In this document: in pieces, positions 54,558 through 63,994 of the stretch
Numbering within the stretch: position 1 is the first letter of the stretch
Layout: every line of letters begins with the position of its first letter
Assembly (NCBI GenBank): GCA_040403555.1
Contig: JBBAKN010000002.1
Coordinates: 310,001-374,000, forward strand
DNA from: JAIPAN01 sp040403555
GTDB lineage: Bacteria > Bacteroidota > Bacteroidia > Sphingobacteriales > Sphingobacteriaceae
Direction: 5' to 3'
DNA: 64,000 nucleotides
The notes under the pieces: generated by a model
Databases searched by the model: none
What the model was told of the DNA's origin: nothing
The model's input: the letters and a program-made list of their open reading frames with translations, nothing else
Made by a program: the position numbers and the translations under genes

Positions 54558-54574
54558 GTGCATATTTTTAACTG

Positions 54575-57500
54575 TTAAAATTTAACATCAAGTCCGAACG
54601 ACCAAGTTCTGGCTTGTGGATAGGCTCCACGATCAATTCCGGTATCGAAAATACCACCCGAAATTTCTGGATCGTAGCCAGAGTACTTGGTAAATGTAAA
54701 GGCGTTTTTAACCTGAGCGTATAGCCTCACCTTGCTTACGCCTAAACGCTTAAGCGTAGTGGTAGGTAAGGTATAGCCTAATTGTACGTCTTTAATTTTT
54801 AGAAAAGTTCCATCTTCTACATATCTATCAGATACACGGGTATTCTGATTGGCATCTGTAAAACTATAGCGTGGATTTCTTGGATCGTTGGTAGAACCTT
54901 CACCAGTCCATCTAGCCAATACCCCTCTGTATTTATTGGTCATGGCTAGGTTACGCTCGTAGGCTCTGTAAATATCGTTACCTACAGATGCGTAAATAAA
55001 GGTGTTAAAATCAAAAGCCTTATAGGTAAGGTTTAAGCTCCAACCCAAGGTAAAGGTTGGGAACGGATCACCAATTTTAGTTCTATCTAAATCAGAAATC
55101 AATCCATCTCCATTGATATCGGCAAAACGAATATCGCCTGGTACCGCATTGGATTGCGTAGGTGCCCCGGCAATTTCAGCGGCATTTTGGAAAATACCCA
55201 CGGTTTTAAATCCGTAGAAATATCCAGGGGTTTGTCCTTTTTCAAAACGGGTTACGCTTTGGTACGGAATACCATATCCACCGCCGGTAATTAAACCATT
55301 GTTGGTTTCGGTTACTTCGTTTTTAGCGGTAGTAAAGGTAAGGTTAGAGCTTACTTTCCAATTTTTACCTACAGCATTGTTGTAGCCAAGGTTTAAATCG
55401 AAACCGCTTGTTTTAGTGCTACCAATATTTGCAGTTGGCGCAGAAGCTGTACCTAAGTATAGCGATAAGCTTGGGGTAAACAATAGGCCACTAATTTGTT
55501 TCTCGAAATAATCTGCTGTTAAGGAGAATTTGCTATTCGCAAAATTTAAATCGAAACCGGCATTTAATTGCTTTTGTTTTTCCCATCCTAAATCTTCGTT
55601 TTTAAACGAAGCAATGGTTGCACCAATAGAAGTTGGATCATTACCAAAGGTATATCCGGCATTTTGGCCCGAACCATATGCATAGGTTAAGGTAGAAATT
55701 CGTTGGAATTGTGGGCTTACATTTTCGTTACCTGTAATACCAAAACTTCCTCTTAGTTTTAAGTAATCGATGAAGTTTACTTTGAAAAAATCTTCGTCTG
55801 AGACAATCCATCCTAATGATCCTGCAAAGAAATTACCAAATTTATTATTGGCACCAAATGCATATGAACCATCTCTACGGGCAGAGAAAGAGGCTAGGTA
55901 TTTATCTTTGTAATCGTAATCGATACGGGTAAAGTACGATAAGTTTCTGCGCTCATATTGGTACGAACCTACATCTAAACCAGAGTTTGGTGCAGTACCT
56001 GTTGCTGAAGAAATATCGGCAAAATCCCAAGAGTTAAACGGAACATCTTGACGAGAACCGCTCACTGAATTTCCGGTTACTTTAGCCATGGCCATACCAA
56101 AAACCGTTTCGAAATGATGATCGGTATTGATATTGAAGTCATAGTTAGCAAAGTTTTCTAAATTGTAATTGTAGTACGAGGTTTTTACTTCATACACGTT
56201 ATTGTGCGAACCAACTTTGGTAGTACCATCGGCATTTAAAGTAGAGTTAATATGGCCGGTACCATAAAATGATAGCGGTGTAAAGGCCTTGCCTGTTACA
56301 TCGGTATTGGTATAACCATAACGTGAGGTTACTTTTAAATTTTTAAGTAACTGGTACTGTAACTCAAATTTACCGTACGTTTTATTGGTATTGTATTGGT
56401 TGTGTGTATCGTCTAACTGAGTTAGTGGGTTATAAATTTCTGATAAAATGGTGTTACTTACACTATACTTACCATAAGTACTAGCCACATTGTTATAAAC
56501 TGGTACTGTTGGATCGAAGTTTAAAGCATTAGATATCACACTATTGATAGCGTTTTCTGGAACACCAGCACTACGAATATTTACAAAGCTGGTATTTACA
56601 GTAGCTTTTAATCGTTTGCTTACATCAAAATTTAAGTTTGCTGTGGCGTTGTAGCGATTAAAGTATGACTTATCGGCACCACCCACAATACCGCCCTGAC
56701 CAGTAAAAGCACCTGATACAAAATAGGACATATTATCGCTTCCACCTCTAGCGGTTAAGCTGTGAGAGGCAAGGGCAGCATTTTTGAAAATTTGATCTTG
56801 CCAATTGGTGCCCACTCCTAAAGTGGATAAGTTAGGGAATAAAATAGCACCGCCCGATGCTACGCTACCCTCGTTTAACATAGCAGCATATTCAGAAGCA
56901 TTTAGCACACCAATGGTGTTCAATACTTGTTGACTACCAAAGTTGCTACTATAATTTACTTCTGTTTTTTGATTTTTCTTACCAGATTTAGTAGTCACAA
57001 CAATTACACCATTACCACCTTTTACACCATAAATGGCGGTAGTGGCTGCGTCTTTTAACACGTTTATCGACTCTATATCGGCGGCATTAATTGAATTCAA
57101 ATCGTCGAGGCTTTGAATAGATCCATCAACCACCACAACCGGATCGGTACCGGTGTATGAAGGAATACCACGAATAAGCACCGTAGGTTTAGCACCCGGC
57201 GAACCGGTTGATACTACAGTTACCCCGGAAGCTCTACCCTGTAAAGCATCCTCAGCTCGTACTGGTTTTAGTCTTTCAATATCGGCACCTTTAACGGTAG
57301 ATATGGCACCAGAGATTTTGGTAATTTTTTGTGTACCATAACCTACTACTACCACCTCGTTCATTAAGGTGTTTAGGTCTTCTAAACTTACTTGTATAGT
57401 TCCCGCTTGGTTTACTACATACTTGTAAGGTTTAAAACCAGTGTAGGAAATACTTAAGGTGCTTCCCTTAGAAATGCTAAGGGTGAAATTTCCTTTAGCA

Positions 57501-57673
57501 TCGGTTTGGGTTGCTTGAGCAGTTCCAACCGCACTTACGGTAGCCCCAGCTAAAGGCTCGGCTGTTGACTTACTCTTTACTGTACCAGACACCTGAAGTG
57601 TTTGTGCAGCAGCTTGCTGAATAAAACAAGCCATAAGTAACCCAACACAGAACAATGTGAATCTAAATTTCAT
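54575..57673 (-). CDS. susC: SusC/RagA-family TonB-dependent outer-membrane transporter
   Basis: A 1032-residue outer-membrane importer for oligosaccharides. After the signal peptide (ending IQQAAAQT) comes a carboxypeptidase-D regulatory-like domain (about 27-100) and then the SusC signature VVVGYGTQKITKISGAISTV and the plug domain with ALQGRASGVTVVSTGSPGAK and IESINVLKDAATTAIYGVKG. The 22-strand barrel ends with ARTWSFGLDVKF, with the expected terminal Phe. It is the first gene of the six-gene glucan operon and diverges from the regulator gene at 57883. Confidence 0.97.
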   Translation of the reverse strand: MKFRFTLFCVGLLMACFIQQAAAQTLQVSGTVKSKSTAEPLAGATVSAVGTAQATQTDAKGNFTLSISKGSTLSISYTGFKPYKYVVNQAGTIQVSLEDLNTLMNEVVVVGYGTQKITKISGAISTVKGADIERLKPVRAEDALQGRASGVTVVSTGSPGAKPTVLIRGIPSYTGTDPVVVVDGSIQSLDDLNSINAADIESINVLKDAATTAIYGVKGGNGVIVVTTKSGKKNQKTEVNYSSNFGSQQVLNTIGVLNASEYAAMLNEGSVASGGAILFPNLSTLGVGTNWQDQIFKNAALASHSLTARGGSDNMSYFVSGAFTGQGGIVGGADKSYFNRYNATANLNFDVSKRLKATVNTSFVNIRSAGVPENAINSVISNALNFDPTVPVYNNVASTYGKYSVSNTILSEIYNPLTQLDDTHNQYNTNKTYGKFELQYQLLKNLKVTSRYGYTNTDVTGKAFTPLSFYGTGHINSTLNADGTTKVGSHNNVYEVKTSYYNYNLENFANYDFNINTDHHFETVFGMAMAKVTGNSVSGSRQDVPFNSWDFADISSATGTAPNSGLDVGSYQYERRNLSYFTRIDYDYKDKYLASFSARRDGSYAFGANNKFGNFFAGSLGWIVSDEDFFKVNFIDYLKLRGSFGITGNENVSPQFQRISTLTYAYGSGQNAGYTFGNDPTSIGATIASFKNEDLGWEKQKQLNAGFDLNFANSKFSLTADYFEKQISGLLFTPSLSLYLGTASAPTANIGSTKTSGFDLNLGYNNAVGKNWKVSSNLTFTTAKNEVTETNNGLITGGGYGIPYQSVTRFEKGQTPGYFYGFKTVGIFQNAAEIAGAPTQSNAVPGDIRFADINGDGLISDLDRTKIGDPFPTFTLGWSLNLTYKAFDFNTFIYASVGNDIYRAYERNLAMTNKYRGVLARWTGEGSTNDPRNPRYSFTDANQNTRVSDRYVEDGTFLKIKDVQLGYTLPTTTLKRLGVSKVRLYAQVKNAFTFTKYSGYDPEISGGIFDTGIDRGAYPQARTWSFGLDVKF

Positions 57674-57743
57674 ATTGAAATTGGTTTAGTTAATAAAAAT
57701 TGGTTAGTAAAATTTATAATTGGTTGGGTAAATGTCAGAGATA

Positions 57744-57751
57744 CAAACACA
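57744..57751 (-). promoter_or_regulatory. possible -7 box of susC
   Basis: On the minus strand this reads TGTGTTTG, one mismatch to TAnnTTTG. No -33 match is seen; the CTACATCAATA repeats begin 16 bases upstream, covering that position, as at activator-dependent promoters. It would give a leader of about 65 bases. Confidence 0.3.
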
Positions 57752-57766
57752 ACAACCAAAAAAATA

Positions 57767-57843
57767 ACTACATCAATACTACATCAATACCTATAAATCA
57801 TTCAATTTTAATAGATTTACACCATACACCACTACATCAATAC
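57767..57843. promoter_or_regulatory. three CTACATCAATA repeats: candidate operator of the glucan locus
   Basis: ACTACATCAATAC occurs at 57767-57779, 57778-57790 and 57831-57843, all in the same orientation. The first two are tandem with an 11-bp period; the third lies 53 bp further, just before the likely -33 region of the regulator gene. They occupy the divergent region between susC and the regulator. The most likely reader is the regulator's LuxR-type helix-turn-helix. Confidence 0.55.
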
Positions 57844-57867
57844 GTTTTAAATGCTTGCTCAATGCAT

Positions 57868-57875
57868 TAAATTTG
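57868..57875 (+). promoter_or_regulatory. candidate promoter of the glucan-locus regulator
   Basis: TAAATTTG fits TAnnTTTG, with TTTT at 57845-57848 exactly 19 bases upstream (consensus TTTG). The box ends seven bases before the ATG at 57883. Confidence 0.45.
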
Positions 57876-57882
57876 AAAATAT

Positions 57883-60753
57883 ATGAAGAGAATTATCTTG
57901 TTCATCCTATTACCTTTTAGTTTAATGGGCCAAAACACCATTGGCTTGCCAGATATTGTAAATCATACCAAACAAACCTATGGCGCTGGTTTGCAAAATT
58001 GGGATATTAAACAAGATGAAACCGGTTTAATGTATATAGCCAATAACGAGGGCTTATTAACCTACGATGGAAGTTACTGGCACCTATATCCCCTACCAAA
58101 CAAAACCATTGTACGTGCTATAGAGATTAAGGATGAGAAAATTTTTGTTGGCGGGCAAGACGAGCTTGGCTATTTCAGCCCATCAGAGAATGGAACTTTA
58201 GCTTACCACAGCTTGGTATCAGCCTTGCCAAGCAAAGTGCGCTCATTTGGAGATGTATGGGATATTGTAAGCGTAAATAAACACGTTTTTTTTAGAACCA
58301 GTGTGGCTATTTTTAAGTTGAGTGGAGGACGCATGAGTGTGTATGCCCCAAATTCAGAATGGACGTTTTTAGGGATAAGCGGAGGAAAGATATATGCCCA
58401 CGATTTTAAAACCGGGATTAAAACTTTTGAAGATAACGCATGGGTACCCCTACCGAATCAAGAAATATTGCCTCCATCGGTAATTCCTACCGCAATATTG
58501 CCCCTAAAAAATGGCACATCTTTATTAAGCACACTTAAAAACGGACTGTATACGATTGATAAAGATGGTATAACCAAACTCCAAAAAAACACAAATGCCC
58601 TTTTTGAAAATGAGCGCATCTACTCAGCTACTGCTATTGATGGAAAAAGTATTGCACTAGCCACTACCAATGGCGGTGTATATATCATTAATCTCAATGG
58701 AGATATTATACAGGGATTTTCTAAAAGAGAGGGATTGCAAACCAATAATATTTTGAGTGTTTTTGCCGATAAAGAACATAATTTATGGCTGGGCTTAGAC
58801 AATGGAATTGATTTTGTAGCATACAACAGTCCCATTAAGCAATTGAACCCGTTGTTACAAAATGCTTCGGGCTATACGGCCATGGTATTTGAAAATAAAT
58901 TTTGGTTGGGTACGTCTAGTGGTTTATATACTGTTCCCTTACAAAACACTAGCGACCTTAGTTTTAGCAAGGGAGCATTTAGTTTGGTTGCGAATACCAA
59001 GGGGCAATCATGGAACTTATCAAAAATTAATGACCAATTGTTTTTGGGACACCACGAGGGTGCATTTATGATTAAAAACAATGCTGCAGTTCCTTTAGCA
59101 AGTGGAAAAGGTTTTTGGAATTTTTTGGCGTTAAGCGCAACTATGCCTAGTTCAGAAATTATTGCAGGAACGTATACTGGCTTAGTAAGCTTTAAAACAC
59201 AAGGTAACACTCTTGTTAAAAAAGATGACTTATTGGGTAATTTCAAAGAATCATCTCGTTTCGTTAGTATAGACGATGGAGGAAATATCTGGGTATCGCA
59301 TCCGTATCATGGTGTTTTTAAATTGATTAAACAAGCAAATAGGCCCATATCAATAACCAAGTATGCCGAAAAAGAAGGATTAACCTCTAGTATGGATAAT
59401 CAGGTTTTTAAAATCAATAACCAAATTTTGGTGGGTACCCAAAAAGGGGTATATCAATACGAAGCAGAAAAAAATCGGTTTAAACCAGCAACATTTTATC
59501 AGAAGCTTCTAGGGAAAAAAAGTATTCGCTACTTAAAAGAAGATGGTTTGGGTAATATTTGGTTTATACACGAAAAAACATTGGGTGTAATAGATGTTAG
59601 CGACAAGCAGGCAAGGGTAATTTATCTCCCAGAACTTACGGGTAAGCTGCTAAGCGGTTTCGAATATATTTATCCCTACAACCCACAAAACATTTTTATT
59701 GCAGGCGAAAAGGGTGTATTTAATGTAAATTATGAGAAATATAAATCCACAATACCCAACCTACGTGTAAGCATACGTTCGGTTAAAATTAGCGGTCAGA
59801 AAGATAGCGTGCTTTTTGGTGGATATCGTATTACAAAGATCCAAAATGAAAATCCAAAAATTGGGCATACCTGGAAAAATATGCGTTTCGAATTCTCTGC
59901 TGCAGTATTTGCTAGCTTATCTACATTAGAATACAGCTACCGATTAAAGGAATTAGATAATACATGGTCTGAATGGAGCCCACGTACCGAAAAGGAATTC
60001 ACAACACTGGCTGCCGGTAGCTATACCTTTGAAGTAAAAGTTCGCAATAATTTGGGTAACGAATCGCCTATAGCCAGTTACCAATTTGAAATTGTACCAC
60101 CTTGGTATCTAACGCTCTGGGCAAAACTAATTTATGCTGGTTTAGTGTATATGGGCATTCTATTTTTACATGCTTGGTATAAACGTAAATTGCGATTACA
60201 ACAAGGCAAACATAACGATGAACAACAGAAACTTCAATATATACACGAGCTTGAGCTCTCTAAAACAGAGAGTGAGTTGGTAAACTTGCGCAACGAAAAG
60301 TTAGAAACTGAAATTACGTTGATGAATACAGAATTGGCCTCTGCAGCTATGCATTTACTTAAAAAGGGTGAGGTTTTGGCTAAAAATAAGGAGGAGTTAA
60401 GCAAGGTATTAAAAGTTGTTGATCATCCAGAAGCAATTAGTGAGCTGAAGAAAATGATGCGCAACTTAAATGATGATGAAAAAATGGACCAAGAATGGGA
60501 AAGTTTTAGTAAACATTTTGATAAAGTACATAGTGACTTTTTAGCAGGCCTAAAAGAAAAGTACCCGGCAATAACCCCAAATGAATTAAAATTATCGGCC
60601 TACTTACGTATGAATTTATCTACCAAAGAAATAGCTCAATTAACCAATATTTCGGTTAGAGGCGTAGAAATTGGCCGGTATAGACTGCGAAAAAAACTCG
60701 AAATACCAAGTGAACAAAATTTATTTGACTATTTAATGGGCTTTAAACACTAA
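57883..60753 (+). CDS. transmembrane one-component regulator: beta-propeller, Y_Y_Y and LuxR-type HTH
   Basis: A 956-residue regulator divergent from susC. The signal peptide MKRIILFILLPFSLMG starts a periplasmic two-component-regulator propeller (about 20-640), with repeats such as WLGLDNGIDFVAYNS and GNIWVSHPYHGVFKLIK. A Y_Y_Y domain (about 670-735) has LEYSYRLKELDNTWSEWSPR. One membrane helix spans about 743-765 (TLWAKLIYAGLVYMGILFLH), then a coiled coil of about 770-830, and the C-terminal LuxR/GerE-like HTH of about 899-943 (NLSTKEIAQLTNISVRGVEI). No HisKA, HATPase or receiver domain is present, unlike the hybrid two-component sensors. It probably senses a glucan oligosaccharide and activates the locus. 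Confidence 0.9.
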   Translation: MKRIILFILLPFSLMGQNTIGLPDIVNHTKQTYGAGLQNWDIKQDETGLMYIANNEGLLTYDGSYWHLYPLPNKTIVRAIEIKDEKIFVGGQDELGYFSPSENGTLAYHSLVSALPSKVRSFGDVWDIVSVNKHVFFRTSVAIFKLSGGRMSVYAPNSEWTFLGISGGKIYAHDFKTGIKTFEDNAWVPLPNQEILPPSVIPTAILPLKNGTSLLSTLKNGLYTIDKDGITKLQKNTNALFENERIYSATAIDGKSIALATTNGGVYIINLNGDIIQGFSKREGLQTNNILSVFADKEHNLWLGLDNGIDFVAYNSPIKQLNPLLQNASGYTAMVFENKFWLGTSSGLYTVPLQNTSDLSFSKGAFSLVANTKGQSWNLSKINDQLFLGHHEGAFMIKNNAAVPLASGKGFWNFLALSATMPSSEIIAGTYTGLVSFKTQGNTLVKKDDLLGNFKESSRFVSIDDGGNIWVSHPYHGVFKLIKQANRPISITKYAEKEGLTSSMDNQVFKINNQILVGTQKGVYQYEAEKNRFKPATFYQKLLGKKSIRYLKEDGLGNIWFIHEKTLGVIDVSDKQARVIYLPELTGKLLSGFEYIYPYNPQNIFIAGEKGVFNVNYEKYKSTIPNLRVSIRSVKISGQKDSVLFGGYRITKIQNENPKIGHTWKNMRFEFSAAVFASLSTLEYSYRLKELDNTWSEWSPRTEKEFTTLAAGSYTFEVKVRNNLGNESPIASYQFEIVPPWYLTLWAKLIYAGLVYMGILFLHAWYKRKLRLQQGKHNDEQQKLQYIHELELSKTESELVNLRNEKLETEITLMNTELASAAMHLLKKGEVLAKNKEELSKVLKVVDHPEAISELKKMMRNLNDDEKMDQEWESFSKHFDKVHSDFLAGLKEKYPAITPNELKLSAYLRMNLSTKEIAQLTNISVRGVEIGRYRLRKKLEIPSEQNLFDYLMGFKH

Positions 60754-61604
60754 TACGTAGTAGTCATATCTTCGGCTACACAAATGATGTAGTCGGCCTT
60801 GTTTTTGTTTTCTGAAAGTAGTTTGCCCAACTCTTTTTGGCTCACGGTAGTTACCGTGGCCACCTTAAGCGTGGCTTGTGCTTGTTTCAAATACCATACA
60901 ATACCTTCGTAATTTTCGGAATGGTAGCTGCCGTTGTAGTGAATAAATAAATGGTCTGGTTTACGTGTTTTTAAGATGAAATGAGCCATGGTAGCGTCTT
61001 TACTAGCTTGAGCTTTTACCATATTGATGGTTCCGTGCCCAGCCATCATAGTTAATATATTTTTATAACCAGGCAAATCGGCATTAAAACTTATGGGCAA
61101 AGGAGCAAGCCACAATTTTTGTAACGTACTTAGGGTATCTAAAGCCTCAAAGCCACCTTTAGAAACCAAAGAAGCATACTTTCTGGGAATATTGGTGGCG
61201 GTAAAACTTAGTTTATTTTCTTTGGCAAAATCTACCAATGGTGCATAATCTGTGGTATAGTTTTTCCATAAACGAGCAGCAGAATCTAGGCCTTTTGCAG
61301 AGAGTTTACCTGCCAAATAAGCATCTAAAGCAGCCTGATTATCTTGTTCAAACATCTCGGCTCCCAAATTCAACTTTCGGGTTTTGGCGCAATCTGTAGT
61401 AATGCCCAATTCCATCCAATGACTTATAGGATTGTTATGAAACTCTCCAATAAGTACCACATCTTGCTTACTCAGCTGCGTAATCATCTTTGTATACGAG
61501 ACTTTTTTACCTTGAGCATTATACAATACATAAGCCGGTTTTTGTTGGGCGCTACAAAGTACCACACTAAAGCATGCAGCTACTAAGAAGAGTGTCTTTT
61601 TCAT
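60750..61604 (-). CDS. ChaN-family (haem-binding uptake, Tiki-superfamily) exported protein
   Basis: A 284-residue exported protein. The signal peptide MKKTLFLVAACFSVVLCSAQ ends near a Cys and could be Sec or lipoprotein type. The ChaN fold shows as VVLIGEFHNNPISHWMELGI near the start, NLGAEMFEQDNQAALDAYLA, FTATNIPRKYASLVSKGG, and HFILKTRKPDHLFIHYNGSY-like strands at the end. ChaN of Campylobacter binds haem; the related TIKI group are metalloproteases. The E-F-H and E-M-F residues fit either. Its end overlaps the regulator gene by four bases. No iron genes are near. Confidence 0.85.
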   Translation of the reverse strand: MKKTLFLVAACFSVVLCSAQQKPAYVLYNAQGKKVSYTKMITQLSKQDVVLIGEFHNNPISHWMELGITTDCAKTRKLNLGAEMFEQDNQAALDAYLAGKLSAKGLDSAARLWKNYTTDYAPLVDFAKENKLSFTATNIPRKYASLVSKGGFEALDTLSTLQKLWLAPLPISFNADLPGYKNILTMMAGHGTINMVKAQASKDATMAHFILKTRKPDHLFIHYNGSYHSENYEGIVWYLKQAQATLKVATVTTVSQKELGKLLSENKNKADYIICVAEDMTTTY

Positions 61605-61621
61605 AAGAGATATGGTTTAAA

Positions 61622-61650
61622 ACAAAAGCGCCCCTAGGGGGCGCTTTTGT
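61622..61650 (-). terminator. GC-rich bidirectional-type hairpin after the M1 peptidase gene
   Basis: ACAAAAGCGCCCC (61622-61634) pairs with GGGGCGCTTTTGT (61638-61650), loop of three bases TAG. On the minus strand the stem is followed by TTTAAACC. It sits between the M1 peptidase stop and the ChaN-like start, so it should end the peptidase transcript. Confidence 0.8.
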
Positions 61651-61660
61651 AAACGGTTTA

Positions 61661-63994
61661 TTATTTTTTCTGAGCTTCTTGCATCGGGTTAGTACCAGAT
61701 GAGGCTCCACGAATACTTTGTTGTTGTCTATATAAATCGAAACGTGATGGTGCAAACCTACGTGGCCAAGAATTATTCACCTCATCAATATCGGCCGTTT
61801 CACGGTTAGGATCTAAACGAATAGACGCCACCTCTTTATCTTTTGCAAAAACTTTAGTTACTTTTTGTTCGTCTTTGCGCCAAATATAGGCCGGTATTTT
61901 ATCAACTTCTTTGGTGCCATCGGTAAACGTCCACTCCACAATAAGCGGCATTACCAAGCCACCTTTGTTTTCAAAATCAATTTCATAAAAATTACGTTTC
62001 TTGTCATACACTGCTTTTTCGGCCGTACTTAAGTTGTTGTAAAATTTATCGTAAGCGGTTTTTGATGATGGAGTAATGGCATAGCGATCCCATTTATTGT
62101 AAAAATCCAATAGGGTGGTGTCTGCCTCAACAGCAAAGGTAAGCCCGGCATCTTTGTTACGTTTACGACTAATTACATACCCTTCATGATCTGCCTTTTG
62201 CTTATCATAAGCAAGCTCCACTTCCGGGTTTTTAGTGTTCATACGGAAATAACGTACATCGTTAATGGCAATATCCACCGGATCTGTTTCATAAAACCAG
62301 CCTCTCCAAAACCAATCTAAATCAACTGCCGAAGCATCTTCCATGGTACGGAAAAAATCGGCTGGTGTTGGATGACGGAACGCCCAACGGTGGGCATATT
62401 CTTTAAATGCATAGTCGAATAATTCTCTACCCATTACCGTTTCACGCAAAATATTTAGTGCTGTGGCTGGTTTAGCATAGGCATTGGGGCCAAAGCGGAT
62501 GATGTTTTCAGAATTGGTCATAATGGGCTCTAATTCGTTTTTAGGGAGCTTCATATAATCCACAATTTTATGTGCCGGGCCACGACTAGATGGGTAATTG
62601 TTATCAAATTCTTGTTCGGTTAAGTACTGCACAAAGGTGTTTAATCCCTCATCCATCCAGGTCCACTGGCGCTCATCCGAATTCACAATCATAGGAAAGA
62701 AATTGTGCCCCACCTCGTGTATAATTACCCCAATCATTCCATATTTAATAGATTCTGAATAGGTTCCATCTTTTTCGGCACGGCCGTAGTTGAAACAAAT
62801 CATCGGATATTCCATACCACTAGCTGCTTCAACCGAAATGGCCACCGGATAAGAATACGGAATAGTGTATTTTGAATAGGTTTTAATGGTATGCGCTACC
62901 ACCTTGGTAGAGTATTTGCTATACAAAGGGTAGGCCTCCGGACCATAATACGACATGGCCATTACTTTTCTACCCCCTTCTACTTGAGCAGGCATAGCAT
63001 CCCAAACCAATCTACGAGATGATACAAAAGCAAAATCACGCACATTCTCGGCTACATACGTCCAAGTTTTTTTGGCTTTAGCTTTACCTTTCATGGCTTG
63101 TTTAGCTTCATCAAGTGTAATTACTTCTAGGGGTGCGTTCGCATTTTGCGCTTGTTGCCATCTGCGGTATTGAGCTGCTGTAAGCACTTGGCTATAGTTT
63201 TGGCATTCGCCAGTAGCACCTACCACATGATCTGCCGGAACGGTAATGTTTACTTTAAAATCGCCGAAGGTTAAAGCAAACTCTCCTGAACCCACGAATT
63301 GCTTGTTTTGCCATCCCTGAAAATCAGAATAAACAGCCATACGAGGGTACCACTGTGTGGTGGTATATAGGTAATTGGCATCCTCAGCAAAGTATTCATA
63401 CCCACCACGGCCGGCACGTACCATACGATCGGTAATGTTATACGACCATTCTACTTTGAAACGAAAACGTTCGCCCGGTTGTAGGGTTTTAGGCAATTCT
63501 ATACGCATCATGGTTTGGTTTATGGTATAGCGTAATGGAGTACCATTTTCAGTAGTAATTTTTACAATTTTCACCCCTGCATCTTCGGTAAAACCAGCAA
63601 TGGCTTGCAATTCGCTTGCGCTCATTTGCTCACGCATTTTACTACCATTAAATAGTTGTTTATCGCTTTTAGCTTGATGTTCGTTTTCATCTAACTGCAT
63701 CCACAAATACGTAAGCGGATCTGGCGATTGGTTGAAATACGTAACGGTTTCGGCACCAATGATGCGTTGTTTTACATCATCTAGTTCTACGTTAATTTCG
63801 TAATCGGCTTTTTGCTGCCAATACTTGGGGCCGGGTGCACCCGAAGCCGAACGGTACATATTTGGCGTTTGCAGCATGGTGCCCAATTGCTCAAACTTGT
63901 TTCCGTGATTAGAGCCAGGGTTGTTTAAATTTTGTGCCAGTGCTACGCTTGCGGTAAGCATAAAAAGGCAAAACAGGTTTAGCGGTTTTTTCAT
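61661..63994 (-). CDS. exported M1-family zinc metallopeptidase
   Basis: A 777-residue aminopeptidase-like protein. A Sec signal peptide (MKKPLNLFCLFMLTASVALA) is followed by an N-terminal beta domain (about 60-260). The catalytic domain has the zinc box VIIHEVGHNFFPMIV near 427, with the third ligand Glu in WTWMDEGLNTFV near 447, and a catalytic Tyr region nearer the C-terminus. SVEAASGMEYPMICFNYGRA contains a GMEYP variant of the usual GAMEN exopeptidase motif, so the substrate N-terminus may be recognised differently. It likely digests peptides in the periplasm. The start codon is complete, six bases from the window edge. Confidence 0.93.
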   Translation of the reverse strand: MKKPLNLFCLFMLTASVALAQNLNNPGSNHGNKFEQLGTMLQTPNMYRSASGAPGPKYWQQKADYEINVELDDVKQRIIGAETVTYFNQSPDPLTYLWMQLDENEHQAKSDKQLFNGSKMREQMSASELQAIAGFTEDAGVKIVKITTENGTPLRYTINQTMMRIELPKTLQPGERFRFKVEWSYNITDRMVRAGRGGYEYFAEDANYLYTTTQWYPRMAVYSDFQGWQNKQFVGSGEFALTFGDFKVNITVPADHVVGATGECQNYSQVLTAAQYRRWQQAQNANAPLEVITLDEAKQAMKGKAKAKKTWTYVAENVRDFAFVSSRRLVWDAMPAQVEGGRKVMAMSYYGPEAYPLYSKYSTKVVAHTIKTYSKYTIPYSYPVAISVEAASGMEYPMICFNYGRAEKDGTYSESIKYGMIGVIIHEVGHNFFPMIVNSDERQWTWMDEGLNTFVQYLTEQEFDNNYPSSRGPAHKIVDYMKLPKNELEPIMTNSENIIRFGPNAYAKPATALNILRETVMGRELFDYAFKEYAHRWAFRHPTPADFFRTMEDASAVDLDWFWRGWFYETDPVDIAINDVRYFRMNTKNPEVELAYDKQKADHEGYVISRKRNKDAGLTFAVEADTTLLDFYNKWDRYAITPSSKTAYDKFYNNLSTAEKAVYDKKRNFYEIDFENKGGLVMPLIVEWTFTDGTKEVDKIPAYIWRKDEQKVTKVFAKDKEVASIRLDPNRETADIDEVNNSWPRRFAPSRFDLYRQQQSIRGASSGTNPMQEAQKK

